The translations under genes were made by a program, and so were the position numbers. 64,000 nt of DNA from Corynebacterium choanae (GTDB lineage Bacteria; Actinomycetota; Actinomycetes; Mycobacteriales; Mycobacteriaceae), in the NCBI RefSeq assembly GCF_003813965.1, contig NZ_CP033896.1, positions 1,550,001-1,614,000 on the forward strand. Direction: 5' to 3'. The number at the start of each line of letters is the position of its first letter. Position 1 is the stretch's first letter. Positions 8,787 to 19,785 of the stretch are shown piece after piece. A model generated the notes under the pieces. It did not search any database, had not been told where the DNA came from, and saw only the letters and a list, made by a program, of their open reading frames with translations.

Positions 8787-10034
8787 CTACGAATTCAGCT
8801 CACTGTAGAGACGAAACAGCAGATTAATTGCATCAGTTGCCCTACCGGCCTGATCCTGTGGCGAAGCGGCAGCGATTTCATCATCGTCGCGCTCGGCGAT
8901 GCTCGGCGCAGCGTTGTGTGTGTCATCGACTGCGTGTATTAATTCCTCTAAGGCGTTGCGTGCCCATCCGGGCAGGTTAAGATCATTGATCTCTTCGAGG
9001 GTCGGGGCAACTGCAAGCCGGTGCCTATTCTCAGATGGATACAGCACGGCAAAGAGGTCTTTGAGTTCGTCGAGGCGACTCGCCAACTGCGCATGCGCCG
9101 CCACCGGGGCGACCCCCTGCAGGGCGTATTTCACCACAGTGACATGTTTGTCCTCATAGGACTCGAGGAGATCCACAAACTCCGCCACATCTTGCCCATC
9201 GTTGATCTGTTTGGTGATGTAGTGCATCCGCCAATTGCTGACGGTTTTCTCTTCCACCGCCACCGAGGTCGGCTGATCCGAATGGGTTGTGATCGTGACG
9301 ACGAGTGCTTTCCCTGAATTGGTTTCGCCGCCACCATCAGGAAGCCTGAGAAAGTCAGTCACTACTGGGGCGCCGCTATACCAAATGGTGCCCTGGGGGT
9401 TGAGTTTGGTTGCTGAGTGGGTATCCCCTAAAGCGACATAGCTGATGCGTTGCTCATCAATCGCCGCACTTAACCGTTGCACATCAATAATCTCGTCACC
9501 GCTGCGATCCCCAAAGTTCGTGGTGGTGCCGTGCCCAACCACCACCCGGATGTTGTCGGTTGGTTCAAGGTCTTTCACAGCCTGCCACACCGGGTCTTTG
9601 GTGGGCTTATTGCCGTATAACGGTGCCCCAATGATCTCTACCGAATCGCTCAACGTATAGGGCGTCGTCGAATCGATGACCTGCACATTCGACAGCTCCT
9701 CAAGCATCTGCCGGGGATAGGTCGTTTTCAACGGGTCGTGGTTTCCTGGCAAAAGAAATACTGGACAGGAAAACTGCCGCAGGGCTTCTTTAATTTTGGC
9801 GAGAAAATTCCGTTCAAGATGGTTGGTATCCCACACGTCGCCGGCAACAACCACCGCGTCACACTGTTCTTCCTTGGCGATTGCTGCCAGCGTTCTTACC
9901 GCATCAAGCTGCGCTTGGGTATAGCGCACCTGCGGATTATCCGCCACTTTCGACGGATCGCGGTGATAGGCAAAAAACCTGCGCGTCATGCCCAGTTGCC
10001 AGTCGGAGGTGTGCAAAATTTTCACGGTTGCCAT
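8787..10034 (-). CDS. SbcD/Mre11-like metallophosphoesterase
   Basis: The product is a 415-residue calcineurin-like phosphoesterase of the SbcD/Mre11/YhaO type. Motifs in order are TSDWQLG (about residues 9-15), GDVWD (about 65-69), LLPGNHDP (about 95-102), VVGHGTT (about 167-173) and ALGDTHS (about 200-206). The first motif reads Asp-Trp-Gln where most Mre11 nucleases have Asp-x-His, so one metal ligand is Gln. The other ligands are intact, so nuclease activity is plausible but not assured. The C-terminal ~130 residues would be the ATPase-binding and capping region. ATG 10034 begins MATVKILHTSDW. The gene precedes the ATPase in the same orientation. Confidence 0.87.
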   Translation of the reverse strand: MATVKILHTSDWQLGMTRRFFAYHRDPSKVADNPQVRYTQAQLDAVRTLAAIAKEEQCDAVVVAGDVWDTNHLERNFLAKIKEALRQFSCPVFLLPGNHDPLKTTYPRQMLEELSNVQVIDSTTPYTLSDSVEIIGAPLYGNKPTKDPVWQAVKDLEPTDNIRVVVGHGTTTNFGDRSGDEIIDVQRLSAAIDEQRISYVALGDTHSATKLNPQGTIWYSGAPVVTDFLRLPDGGGETNSGKALVVTITTHSDQPTSVAVEEKTVSNWRMHYITKQINDGQDVAEFVDLLESYEDKHVTVVKYALQGVAPVAAHAQLASRLDELKDLFAVLYPSENRHRLAVAPTLEEINDLNLPGWARNALEELIHAVDDTHNAAPSIAERDDDEIAAASPQDQAGRATDAINLLFRLYSELNS

Positions 10035-10101
10035 GGGATGCCTCTAAATATGAGAGAAACGGACGGGGCGTAGAAACAAACAATGCGGGTGTAACAGGTT
10101 G

Positions 10102-11319
10102 TCAAGGAGACGATGTGAATGTCGCGGAAGGGTTTTCCGTTTCCGGGTCGCGCTCGATGAATATTGTATAAAAGTCCCGGAGTTGCTTGTAGGTGTCGCG
10201 TGGGGCTGGTGAATCACCCCCAAGCTGGTGCAAGATACTCAGCGTCGTCAATTCTTGATCCTTCCAAGTACGCTGATGAAATCCGGCGATACTGCTCTCC
10301 GTCCAACCGGAGAGGCTATAGCGCCTTGCAGCACTCTGATGTGTTCTTCCACGGAGTTCCGCAACACCAGCGCAAACCCATCCGTGGCGCGCAGCATGCT
10401 GCGTTTTTCTGGGAAGCTCGGCAGCATCCGGCCGGAGCCGTTGTCTGGTAGGTTTGCTCAGACCAAGTGGTGCAGGGTGAAACGGTGGTTTGTGCTGGTA
10501 CAACATGGCCACACGGACAGATCCACCTGCCAGCGACTCGTCGTTTAACGCATGCCTGGCTTCCCCAGCCAGCTTCACCGCGCTGACTCCGAGCAAAAGT
10601 GGGTATCTTGCCGCGTCGAGAGCAGAAAACCACTGCCGAAAATTGCTACATGTCTTCGCTGTGGCATGCGGTAGATCTTGTCTCAAAAGCAAAGGTCGAC
10701 TGACGTTGCCGCGCCTCCCGGCGGTCACCGCCCACATGCGGGCAAGCAAAGCAACCGCTAGCTGATGGATGATTCTCGCACGTGTCGCATCATCTGATGG
10801 ATTCATCTCCGGTGGGGCTATCGGATCGAGATCTGCAAGAAAATCGCGCATCAAGGGGTCTTGCCGAAGAGTCGACGTTGCCTGCCACCCCCTGATGGCT
10901 TCACCCTTCACGTGCTTGGTTGATTCAGGAGCACCACCAAAACGAGCTACACGCATATAGCCGCGCAGCGCCCAATAACCAGGCACCACCCACATCGTGT
11001 CATAAGCAATAAACCCGAACTCAGAGGCCACTTCCCCTTCCGCATCGGGAAACACACGGTCAGCCACGTCGAACGCGTTGAGCAGGGTTTTCGGAGTTGA
11101 TTGTGCGCCACGCCGCGGCCGCGAAGTCACCGTCTTCCCATAGTCCTCTGGTACGAAAATCCGGCTCGTCAAACGAATCAGTTGGGCGAACACATCGAAC
11201 CAGACAGGACACACCAAGTGGTCGATCTCGGCGACTGTCAATGAGTCGTCCTTGGTACCAAACCAGAGTACGACCTGACCTTCGGTGGTAAACCTGGTGT
11301 GCAGCAATGTTGCGGACAT
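10102..11319 (-). CDS. Unrecognised protein, first gene of the SbcCD-like block; probable internal frame disruption
   Basis: The 405-residue frame has no domain I recognise. The N-terminal ~280 residues look like a normal soluble protein, with well-mixed hydrophobic and charged residues and several Trp. From about 10457 down to about 10300 the annotated frame becomes rich in Arg, His and Ala, as off-frame translation does. The next frame over the same bases reads naturally (for example MLPSFPEKRSM and NSVEEHIRVLQGAI). The original frame then reads naturally again to the end (QLRDFYTIFIERDPE). Two compensating indels are the simplest explanation: a pseudogene in progress, sequence errors, or a tolerated altered segment. 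ATG 11319 was chosen; an ATG at 11361 and a TTG at 11370 extend it. It sits 67 bases upstream of the SbcD-like gene and may belong to the same system. Confidence 0.55.
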   Translation of the reverse strand: MSATLLHTRFTTEGQVVLWFGTKDDSLTVAEIDHLVCPVWFDVFAQLIRLTSRIFVPEDYGKTVTSRPRRGAQSTPKTLLNAFDVADRVFPDAEGEVASEFGFIAYDTMWVVPGYWALRGYMRVARFGGAPESTKHVKGEAIRGWQATSTLRQDPLMRDFLADLDPIAPPEMNPSDDATRARIIHQLAVALLARMWAVTAGRRGNVSRPLLLRQDLPHATAKTCSNFRQWFSALDAARYPLLLGVSAVKLAGEARHALNDESLAGGSVRVAMLYQHKPPFHPAPLGLSKPTRQRLRPDAAELPRKTQHAARHGWVCAGVAELRGRTHQSAARRYSLSGWTESSIAGFHQRTWKDQELTTLSILHQLGGDSPAPRDTYKQLRDFYTIFIERDPETENPSATFTSSP

Positions 11320-11719
11320 AGCACTTAGTTTGACGTACGCACCGCACAAAAGGCCACACATTCTCAGCAAATTCGAACGTTAGTTTGCATTACCACTTGA
11401 AAAAGCGGCCACACAAGGCTCACTGGTGGGATGCGCCGTTCCGAGCTGCACTAATCATCAAGCGGGCTGCTGTGGCGGGGGTGTGCAACCGCCGGGTCGG
11501 CTGCACTGTGCCGACACTGCAGTGTTCAATCTCAAGTTTGTCGGCTCTGCTGTAATTGGTTGTCTGCCGCAAGGCCAGCTCGGAAGCGGCGAGCCAGTAG
11601 CCACAAGACTGTTTCCATGCAGGATTCGCCTACCCCCTGAACATTTCCAGCCCTGCCAACGACAACGAGCGGATCAGTTGGTGAAACTGATCCGCTAAGA
11701 GTTGGTGTGCGCTGTGGCT
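11320..11719. other. Intergenic region between the accessory block and secG
   Basis: No credible gene is seen. It should contain the promoter of the accessory block at its left end and the secG terminator hairpin (11668-11696) at its right end. Confidence 0.5.
11668..11696 (-). terminator. 12-bp perfect stem-loop downstream of secG
   Basis: Arms 11668-11679 and 11685-11696 are perfectly complementary around a 5-base loop. It begins 24 bases after the secG stop on the minus strand. No U-tract follows. Confidence 0.6.
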
Positions 11720-11953
11720 CTAGGCGTAGGCCTGCAGCAGGTTCAGCGCAATAATGCAGGCGAGCCAGATGATGATGCAGATAATCGTCACCCGGTCGAG
11801 GTTCTTTTCCACCACGGTCGAACCGGAAAGATTCGACTGGACGCCACCACCGAACAGGCTCGACAAGCCGCCGCCCTTGCCCTTGTGGAGCAGAACGAAC
11901 AGGGTCATCAGCACAGCTGCGATAACCAAGATAATTTGGAGAGTTAAAACCAT
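11720..11953 (-). CDS. secG: Preprotein translocase subunit SecG
   Basis: This 77-residue protein has the SecG layout. There is an N-terminal transmembrane helix (LTLQIILVIAAVLMTLFVLL, about residues 3-22). A glycine-rich cytoplasmic loop GKGGGLSSLFGGGVQ follows, then NLSGSTVVEKNLDRVT and a second helix (about residues 54-75). SecG joins SecYE in the plasma membrane and assists SecA-driven protein export. It is the last gene of the gap-pgk-tpiA-ppc-secG order typical of corynebacteria. A hairpin follows at once. Confidence 0.95.
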   Translation of the reverse strand: MVLTLQIILVIAAVLMTLFVLLHKGKGGGLSSLFGGGVQSNLSGSTVVEKNLDRVTIICIIIWLACIIALNLLQAYA

Positions 11954-12402
11954 GAGCGTCTTTCGTCAGTACGAGTTGCACACTGCCCACCTGACCGAAG
12001 CCATCATTTGGCGGGAGTTGACCTGCGCGAAGCGATGCTGAAAACAAGGCAATAAGACAAACCTTGCTGTTGCCTTGGCTGTTGCCAAGATCGACAGAAT
12101 ACTACTCGCGCAGTGGCCGTCAAAGCAGTCTACCAGCTTGAACAATAAACAAGGCAATCGGTTACCCGCCGGGCGTGTCACACCTTTGGAATCTTTGCTG
12201 GAAACAGCAGAAGCAATCACTTCTGCTGCGGCTTCGACCAATCAGTCAATCAGTCCAAGACTTTAGACCAACCCGTGAACAACCTGGGCTAACAGCAGCG
12301 CACACCACCGTGGCAATAGGGGCATGAGATCGTTAATCACCTCATGCCCCGCAGTGTTGCCAGGAGTGTGAATGCCTGCTGCGCCGGCAGTCGGCGCGTT
12401 GC
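11954..12402. other. Intergenic region between ppc and secG
   Basis: No gene is seen. It contains the ppc terminator hairpin (12319-12350) and a smaller inverted repeat around 12205-12240. The gap length and the terminator suggest secG has its own promoter. Confidence 0.5.
12319..12350 (-). terminator. 10-bp perfect stem-loop downstream of ppc
   Basis: Arms 12319-12328 and 12341-12350 are perfectly complementary (GGGGCATGAG type) with a 12-base loop, starting 52 bases after the ppc stop. On the minus strand TATTG follows, a weak U-rich tail. Confidence 0.65.
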
Positions 12403-15156
12403 CTAACCCGAGTTGCGCAGTGCGGTGGACAGCCCGTTCATTGTTAATACAATGACTGCCGCAACTGAGTCATCTGTGGCACCGTCACGATAGCGGCGCA
12501 GCATCTCCTGCTGGATACAGTTCAATGGCAACAGATAAGGGAAGCGTTTCCGGGCAGAACGTTGGAGCTCCGGGTTATCTGCAAGCAGCGATTCCCGGCC
12601 GGTGATCTGCTGGAACATCTCCCGGGTAAGAGTGTATTCGTCTACGATCTGCCCATAGATCCGGTCGCCTACTTCCCTATCTGGAACAAGATTGGCGTAC
12701 AGGCGCGCTAGCCGCATATCTGCTTTCGACATCACCTGCGCCATGTTTGACAGTACCGAGTTGAAAAATGGCCAGGTCGTGCTGAGTTGTTGCAGGCGTT
12801 GCAGCTTTGCATCATCACCGTCGATCCACTGCGATAATGCGGTGCCTACTCCATACCAGCCCGGCAACATCACTCGGGATTGTGACCAGGAAAGCACCCA
12901 CGGGATCGCCCGCAGATCGCTCACCGTATTGGTTTGTTTCCGGGTCGCTGGACGCGACCCAATATTGAGCGAACCGATCTCAGCTAGCGGTGTGGAGGTG
13001 GTGAAATATTGAATAAAGCCAGGATCATCGTGCACCAGCGAAGCATATTTTTGCTGGGACAGTTCACTGATTGCGCGCATAATCTCGATTGCATCCCGGC
13101 GATCATCACGCGGCTCACCGGACAATAGTGAAGCCTCGATAGTGGCAGAGACAAGCGCTTCAAGATTGCGGCGGGCAGACTTGGGTGAACCATATTTCGC
13201 CGAGATGATCTCACCCTGTTCGGTGATCCGCACACTCCCACGCACAGCACCGGCGGGTTGAGCCAAAATAGCGTCGTAGGAAGGTCCACCACCGCGCCCG
13301 ACTGTGCCGCCCCGGCCGTGGAAGAACCGCAAACCGATCCGGTTGGCTTTTGCTGTTGCCACGATAGCGATCTCGGCGTCATAGAGCGCCCAGTTCGCTG
13401 CAAAATAGCCACCGTCTTTATTCGAATCGGAATATCCCAGCATGACTTCCTGCAGGTCTCCCCGACCCGCCAGATAGGCACGATACTGCGGAATATCCCA
13501 CAGTTGCTGCAAAATTCTGCTGCCTGCCTGCAAGTCCTCGATGGTTTCAAACAGCGGAATAATATCAATCTCGCCATGAAGCTGTCCCTGCTCATCGACG
13601 GTGATCAATCCGTATTCTTTGAGCAGCACCATCGGCTCTAGAATATCGGTCACACTCTGCGCCATAGAGATAATGCAATGCGGCACCATCGCGGAGCCGA
13701 AACGCTGCACCGCGTCGCGGGCGGCAGCAACAATAGCTAATTCCCGCTCTACTGGCTCACTCAACGCTGGCCGGTGCGCCCCAAGAAGTGGACGAGGATT
13801 GGTGCACTCGGCAAGAAGCAGCTGCAATTTCTCCGCTTCGCCCAAACCTGCATAGTCTTCGGTGACCTGTGCCTGCCGAAACATCTCGGCGATGACTTGT
13901 TCAAAGGATTCGCTATTTTGCCGCAAGTCCAGCGAGTACAGATGGAATCCGAAGGAGGCAACTGCTGCTTGGATTTTTGCCAGCCGATCATCAGCAATGA
14001 GATCGTCATGGGTGCTGCGCAGCGAACGTTCCACAACCGCCAAATCAGCTGCAAACGCGGCGGCGTCCGGATACGGCTCGTGGACGGCATACCAGCTGCC
14101 TTCGACCGAATCGGTGCCGATGAGTGCTGCCTGGGTGGCGATCATCCGGCCGCGCATACCGTGTACTGCCCGCCGGTAAGGTTCATCCACCCGGGAAGGA
14201 ACATTGTTGTGGCCGCGTTCGGCAAGAGCTGCAAGGTCGTCAGTCACCTTCGTCAACCGGTCTGATAAGGACAGCTCATGTTCCAATTCGTGGAGCTGAC
14301 GAGTGTAATACTTCAGCACTGTGTGCGCTGCCCGAGTGGTTGCATAGTTTACCGTTGCAGCGGTGACATACGGATTACCGTCATGGTCGCCGCCAATCCA
14401 CGAACCGGGTTGGATCATTGCCGCTGGCGCATGATCCTGCCCATAGCGGTGGGACAACTCGCGATAAACATCGTGGTTAACCCGCGGAATGGTTTCCAGC
14501 AGCGACAAAGTGTAGTAGCGCAACCCGACTTCGACTTCGTCTTCGATCCGAGGACGTGCCACCCGGATGAGCGCAGTTTGCCACAGCACCGTCATGCGGC
14601 GGCGAATCGCCGTATCAAGGTGGGCTAGTTGCCCAGCGGCGCGCGCATTATCTTCCTGCCCTAACCAAGCGTGGCGCTGCACCATATAGTCGGTGATATC
14701 TTTTTGCACATCAAAAACAGTGCGGCGACGAGTCTCAGTGGGGTGTGCGGTGAGCACGGGCGCAACCTGCGGATTCACCAAAGCGGTAGCAACCGTTGCC
14801 GGGTCAAGCTGGGCTGCGTCCAACTTTGCCCAAGTGGCAGCAAGGGTGGAGTCTTTTGGCGGGTCGCCGGCGGCGAGACTGCTCAACCGGTTCGCGTCAT
14901 CATGGAGGTCTTCTGCCAGATTTACGAGCAAGGCAAAATGGGAGAAGGCGCGAACCACGGTGAGTAGCTCATCGGCGCTGCGGTCGGCGATGACATCGGT
15001 GAGCAAGGAAAGTTCCCCATCACCCATCGTGATCTCGAAGGCGGCTTGGCGACAGGTTTCCACCAGGTCGAACATTTCCTGGCCTTCCTGCTCGGCAATC
15101 ACCTCCCCGAGTATCCGCCCGAGATGACGAATATCTTGCCGTAATTGATCATTCAC
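12403..15156 (-). CDS. ppc: Phosphoenolpyruvate carboxylase
   Basis: This large cytoplasmic enzyme (917 residues) carboxylates PEP with bicarbonate to oxaloacetate, feeding the TCA cycle. Conserved motifs present are TAHPTETRRRT (catalytic His), GGDHDGNP, LDLRQNSE, EVMLGYSDSNKDGG and the Gly-rich FHGRGGTVGRGGGP loop. The C-terminus MNGLSTALRNSG carries the effector-site Asn found in the family. I placed the start at GTG 15156 because VNDQLRQDIRHLG then lines up with the N-terminus of known corynebacterial Ppc. A GTG at 15171 gives five more residues, and the GGAAGG near it is poorly spaced for either. It follows tpiA on the same strand after a 441-base gap, so it may have its own promoter. 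Confidence 0.96.
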   Translation of the reverse strand: MNDQLRQDIRHLGRILGEVIAEQEGQEMFDLVETCRQAAFEITMGDGELSLLTDVIADRSADELLTVVRAFSHFALLVNLAEDLHDDANRLSSLAAGDPPKDSTLAATWAKLDAAQLDPATVATALVNPQVAPVLTAHPTETRRRTVFDVQKDITDYMVQRHAWLGQEDNARAAGQLAHLDTAIRRRMTVLWQTALIRVARPRIEDEVEVGLRYYTLSLLETIPRVNHDVYRELSHRYGQDHAPAAMIQPGSWIGGDHDGNPYVTAATVNYATTRAAHTVLKYYTRQLHELEHELSLSDRLTKVTDDLAALAERGHNNVPSRVDEPYRRAVHGMRGRMIATQAALIGTDSVEGSWYAVHEPYPDAAAFAADLAVVERSLRSTHDDLIADDRLAKIQAAVASFGFHLYSLDLRQNSESFEQVIAEMFRQAQVTEDYAGLGEAEKLQLLLAECTNPRPLLGAHRPALSEPVERELAIVAAARDAVQRFGSAMVPHCIISMAQSVTDILEPMVLLKEYGLITVDEQGQLHGEIDIIPLFETIEDLQAGSRILQQLWDIPQYRAYLAGRGDLQEVMLGYSDSNKDGGYFAANWALYDAEIAIVATAKANRIGLRFFHGRGGTVGRGGGPSYDAILAQPAGAVRGSVRITEQGEIISAKYGSPKSARRNLEALVSATIEASLLSGEPRDDRRDAIEIMRAISELSQQKYASLVHDDPGFIQYFTTSTPLAEIGSLNIGSRPATRKQTNTVSDLRAIPWVLSWSQSRVMLPGWYGVGTALSQWIDGDDAKLQRLQQLSTTWPFFNSVLSNMAQVMSKADMRLARLYANLVPDREVGDRIYGQIVDEYTLTREMFQQITGRESLLADNPELQRSARKRFPYLLPLNCIQQEMLRRYRDGATDDSVAAVIVLTMNGLSTALRNSG

Positions 15157-15597
15157 GATGGTGTCATTCACCTTCCAAGTCGGTTTTTGAAAAAAGAACT
15201 GAAGCCACCGGCACCCGAAGGAACCCGGAGAGCCCGTTTGACGCAGTGAGGTTAACTAATCGATGTACTTGACCCGATCGTTTGAGGTGTCCCGGGAGTC
15301 ATCTATTCCATAGCGGCCCACCAGCAGCACTATCAGCTACCCACCGCTGCTGCAGGCTTCCCCGGCGAGCAGCGGTGATTACTGAATCAGTTCGCCGGTG
15401 GAGCCGTGCAACACGCGAAATAGGTGAAAAATGCGAAACGGTTCCACCGCCACAACACCCACCTGAGCGGTGTTTCCAGTGACGAAAGAACCGTTGCATT
15501 ACTCCACCTCGGTGCACATCCCAAGCAGTAGTGTTGATCTGTTCCCCAAGGAACAGTATTCACAGCAGATGGTTGCGCACAATGTGGGAGTGTTGTA
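15157..15597. other. Intergenic region between tpiA and ppc
   Basis: No gene is seen. A 7-bp perfect hairpin (arms 15539-15545 and 15550-15556) lies 41 bases after the tpiA stop and is terminator-like. The ppc promoter should lie in the left half. Confidence 0.5.
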
Positions 15598-16371
15598 CTA
15601 CTTGGCGGCGTTTGCAGCCAGCTTGGCGAATGCTTCACCGTCGAGGGAAGCACCACCGACAAGTCCACCGTCCACGTCGGGCTGGGCGACGAGTTCAGCG
15701 ACGGTTTCCGCCTTCACCGAACCACCGTAGAGCACGCGGATAGCATCAGCGGTCGCCTCGTCGGCGAGTTCAGCCAATGCGCCACGAACCGCATGGCACA
15801 CTTCTTGTGCATCGGCAGCAGAAGCAACTTTACCGGTGCCGATTGCCCACACTGGCTCATAGGCGACAACGATCTTCTTCAGATCTTCCGCACTTAAACC
15901 AGCAAGCGAGGCCTTCAGCTGGGTGGTGACATAGTCGACGTGGGTGCCAGCTTCGCGAATCTCTAATGGTTCACCCACACACACGATCGGGGTGATATTG
16001 TGGCGCAGCGCTGCAGCCGTCTTGTTGGCGACCAGCTCATCGGATTCGCCGTGATAGTCGCGCCGTTCAGAGTGCCCAATGACTGCCCACGAGCAGCCTA
16101 ATGCGCTCAGCATTGATCCGGAGATTTCACCAGTGTAGGCGCCCGCGTCATGCTGGGAGATGTCTTGTGCACCGTAGGTGATTTTCAAGTTGTCGCCGTC
16201 GACGAGGGTCTGCACGGAACGAATGTCGGTAAACGGCACCATTACGGCGACGTCAACCAAATCGTAGTATTCGTCGGAAAGCGCGAAGGCGAGCTTCTGG
16301 ACACAGGAGATGGCCTCTTTGTGGTTGAGGTTCATCTTCCAGTTGCCAGCAATCAGTGGAGTACGTGCCAT
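15598..16371 (-). CDS. tpiA: Triosephosphate isomerase
   Basis: The enzyme interconverts dihydroxyacetone phosphate and glyceraldehyde 3-phosphate. The 257-residue product begins [17 protein letters not shown] with the substrate Asn and Lys. The catalytic His lies in VIGHSERR (about residues 97-104) and the catalytic Glu in [13 protein letters not shown] (about 169-181). The phosphate-binding YGGSVK is near residue 215. Length and motifs are normal. It lies between pgk and ppc; the gaps on both sides carry stem-loops, so read-through may be partial. Confidence 0.97.
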   Translation of the reverse strand: MARTPLIAGNWKMNLNHKEAISCVQKLAFALSDEYYDLVDVAVMVPFTDIRSVQTLVDGDNLKITYGAQDISQHDAGAYTGEISGSMLSALGCSWAVIGHSERRDYHGESDELVANKTAAALRHNITPIVCVGEPLEIREAGTHVDYVTTQLKASLAGLSAEDLKKIVVAYEPVWAIGTGKVASAADAQEVCHAVRGALAELADEATADAIRVLYGGSVKAETVAELVAQPDVDGGLVGGASLDGEAFAKLAANAAK

Positions 16372-16680
16372 AGTGTTGTCACAGTCCTTGAGAAAAGAAT
16401 TTAGCGTTCGATGGTGCCGGTGGGGGCGAATCGACAGTGTCGGCGCAACACTGTTTGCGCTGCACAGCCCTCACGGCACCAGAATGAAGTTGAAAGATTT
16501 TGCGTGTTGCAGCATGCGCTACCTGCATATTACAGCTACCAGCTGCTGCAACGATACAGTCGCAAACTGTTGCTCTGTGAACACCAGTCTGCAGGCCGTT
16601 GATGCGCCGCCTACCAGCGTGTTCCAGCTGTGCCACAGCACACTGGTAACACGCTGGTTATAGCGGAAAGGCCACCAGTG
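16372..16680. other. Intergenic region between pgk and tpiA
   Basis: No gene is seen. The right end holds a large stem-loop (16613-16658). Confidence 0.5.
16613..16658 (-). terminator. Long stem-loop between pgk and tpiA
   Basis: The outer arms 16613-16623 and 16648-16658 are an 11-bp perfect match. CCAG/CTGG and CTGTG/CACAG pairs inside extend the stem with one bulge. It lies 23 bases after the pgk stop. It could terminate or attenuate transcription, or protect the pgk 3' end. Confidence 0.55.
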
Positions 16681-17895
16681 TTACTGGGAGAGGATGTCCA
16701 CACCCGGCAACGTCTTGCCCTCCAGGAACTCCAGGGAAGCCCCGCCACCGGTCGAGATGTGGCTAAAGCCATCTTCGTCCAGGCCGAGCAGGCGCACGGA
16801 AGCAGCCGAGTCGCCGCCACCGACGACCGAGAATGCCCCGTTTGCGGTTGCATCGATCATGGCCTGTGCGACACCCTTGGTGCCTTCAGCGAACGCCGGG
16901 AATTCAAACACGCCCATCGGACCGTTCCAGAAGATGGTCTTGGCTTCGGCGAGCTTCGCTGCGAACTTTTCCACCGACTTCGGTCCAATATCGAGCGACT
17001 GCCAACCAGCTGGGATGGCGTCACGCTCTACGATCTGCTTTTCGGCATTACGATCGAATTCCTTAGCGGCAACCAGATCCTCAGGCAGCACGATGGCGTC
17101 ACCATAGGTGTCGAGCAACTGCTTGCAGGTGTCAATCATTTCTTCCTGCAGCAGCGATTCCTGCACGTCGATGCCCATAGCGGCGAGGAAGGTGTAGCAC
17201 ATGCCGCCGCCGATAATCAGTGAGTCGGTCTTTGGTGCTAGCGCTTCGATCACTCCCAGCTTGTCGGAAACCTTCGAGCCGCCGAGTACGACCACATAGG
17301 GCTTCTTCGGATCTTTCGCGACATTACCGAGTACCGTGATCTCTTTTTCAACCAGTTCACCGGCGTAGTGCGGCAGCAGCTTGGCCACATCGTAAACAGA
17401 AGTCTGCGCGCGGTGAACCACCCCAAAACCATCGGAGACAAATGCGCCATTGTCACCGGTCAGCGCGGCAAGCTGCGTGGCGAACTCGGTGCGCTCAGCC
17501 TCATCCTTGGAGGTTTCGCGTGGATCAAAGCGCACATTTTCCAACAGCAGTACATCGCCATCGTTGAGGCCGTTTGCACGTTCGTGAGCATCTTCGCCAA
17601 CAGTGTCTGCAGCAAGTGCCACATATTGGTCAAGGCGCTCCGACAGTGCTTCGGCAACTGGTGCCAGCGAATACTTCGGGTTTACCTCTCCCTTTGGCCG
17701 GCCAAGGTGAGCCATGAGGATAACCCGGGCACCGGCGTCGCGCAGCTTGGTGATCGTTGGCAGGGATGCATCGATACGGCCAGGGTCAGTGATCTGGCCA
17801 TTGTCGTCGAGTGGAACGTTGAAGTCGCTACGCACGAGTACGTGGCGACCTTCGACACCTTCGTTGAGCAGATCGGTGAGATTTTTTACAGCCAT
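16681..17895 (-). CDS. pgk: Phosphoglycerate kinase
   Basis: The enzyme transfers phosphate between 1,3-bisphosphoglycerate and ADP in glycolysis. It has 404 residues. Visible motifs are the substrate-binding VRSDFNVPL (about residues 21-29), MAHLGRPKG (about 60-68), [21 protein letters not shown], and the nucleotide-binding [10 protein letters not shown] and [14 protein letters not shown] near the end. It is downstream of gap after a 319-base gap with two hairpins, so its transcript level may differ from gap. Confidence 0.97.
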   Translation of the reverse strand: MAVKNLTDLLNEGVEGRHVLVRSDFNVPLDDNGQITDPGRIDASLPTITKLRDAGARVILMAHLGRPKGEVNPKYSLAPVAEALSERLDQYVALAADTVGEDAHERANGLNDGDVLLLENVRFDPRETSKDEAERTEFATQLAALTGDNGAFVSDGFGVVHRAQTSVYDVAKLLPHYAGELVEKEITVLGNVAKDPKKPYVVVLGGSKVSDKLGVIEALAPKTDSLIIGGGMCYTFLAAMGIDVQESLLQEEMIDTCKQLLDTYGDAIVLPEDLVAAKEFDRNAEKQIVERDAIPAGWQSLDIGPKSVEKFAAKLAEAKTIFWNGPMGVFEFPAFAEGTKGVAQAMIDATANGAFSVVGGGDSAASVRLLGLDEDGFSHISTGGGASLEFLEGKTLPGVDILSQ

Positions 17896-17997
17896 GTGGA
17901 AGTTCTATTCTTTCGTTCATTACGGTGTGTGCGGCGACAAGCCGCAGCACACCACGCCTGAGCCGGCAGGAGTGTCGTAGACCCGATACTCGGGGAA

Positions 17998-18017
17998 AAG
18001 CCCGTTTCAGCGGGCTT
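17998..18017 (-). terminator. Stem-loop with TTTT tail, gap-pgk spacer
   Basis: Arms 17998-18004 and 18011-18017 form a 7-bp perfect stem with a 6-base loop. On the minus strand it is followed by TTTTCCCC, giving a short U-tract. This is the most terminator-like structure between gap and pgk. Confidence 0.6.
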
Positions 18018-18061
18018 GTCGCATCATCAACCAGCGCAATTGGCGACGAGTTCATGATGCA

Positions 18062-18101
18062 GACAGCCCCGGGGTGTGCCGGGGCACACCCCGGGGCTGT
18101 C
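18062..18101 (-). terminator. 18-bp perfect GC-rich stem-loop downstream of gap
   Basis: Arms 18062-18079 and 18084-18101 are an uninterrupted 18-bp perfect match around a 4-base loop. No U-tract follows. It may stabilise the gap 3' end or act as a processing or termination signal. It lies 114 bases after the gap stop. Confidence 0.65.
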
Positions 18102-18214
18102 AGGGTAGTTCAAGTTGTGCAGTACGGTGGCGTCACCAAAGCGGAACCTTGGCTCCGATTTACCCCATCAATGGCGCGTTGGTGATGCACCGACAGCTAC
18201 ACCGGTGAGCTTTC

Positions 18215-19785
<1,571 letters not shown>

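Larger units (their letters stand above)
17896..18214. other. Intergenic region between gap and pgk
   Basis: No gene is seen. It holds two strong stem-loops, at 18062-18101 and 17998-18017, described separately. Confidence 0.55.
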
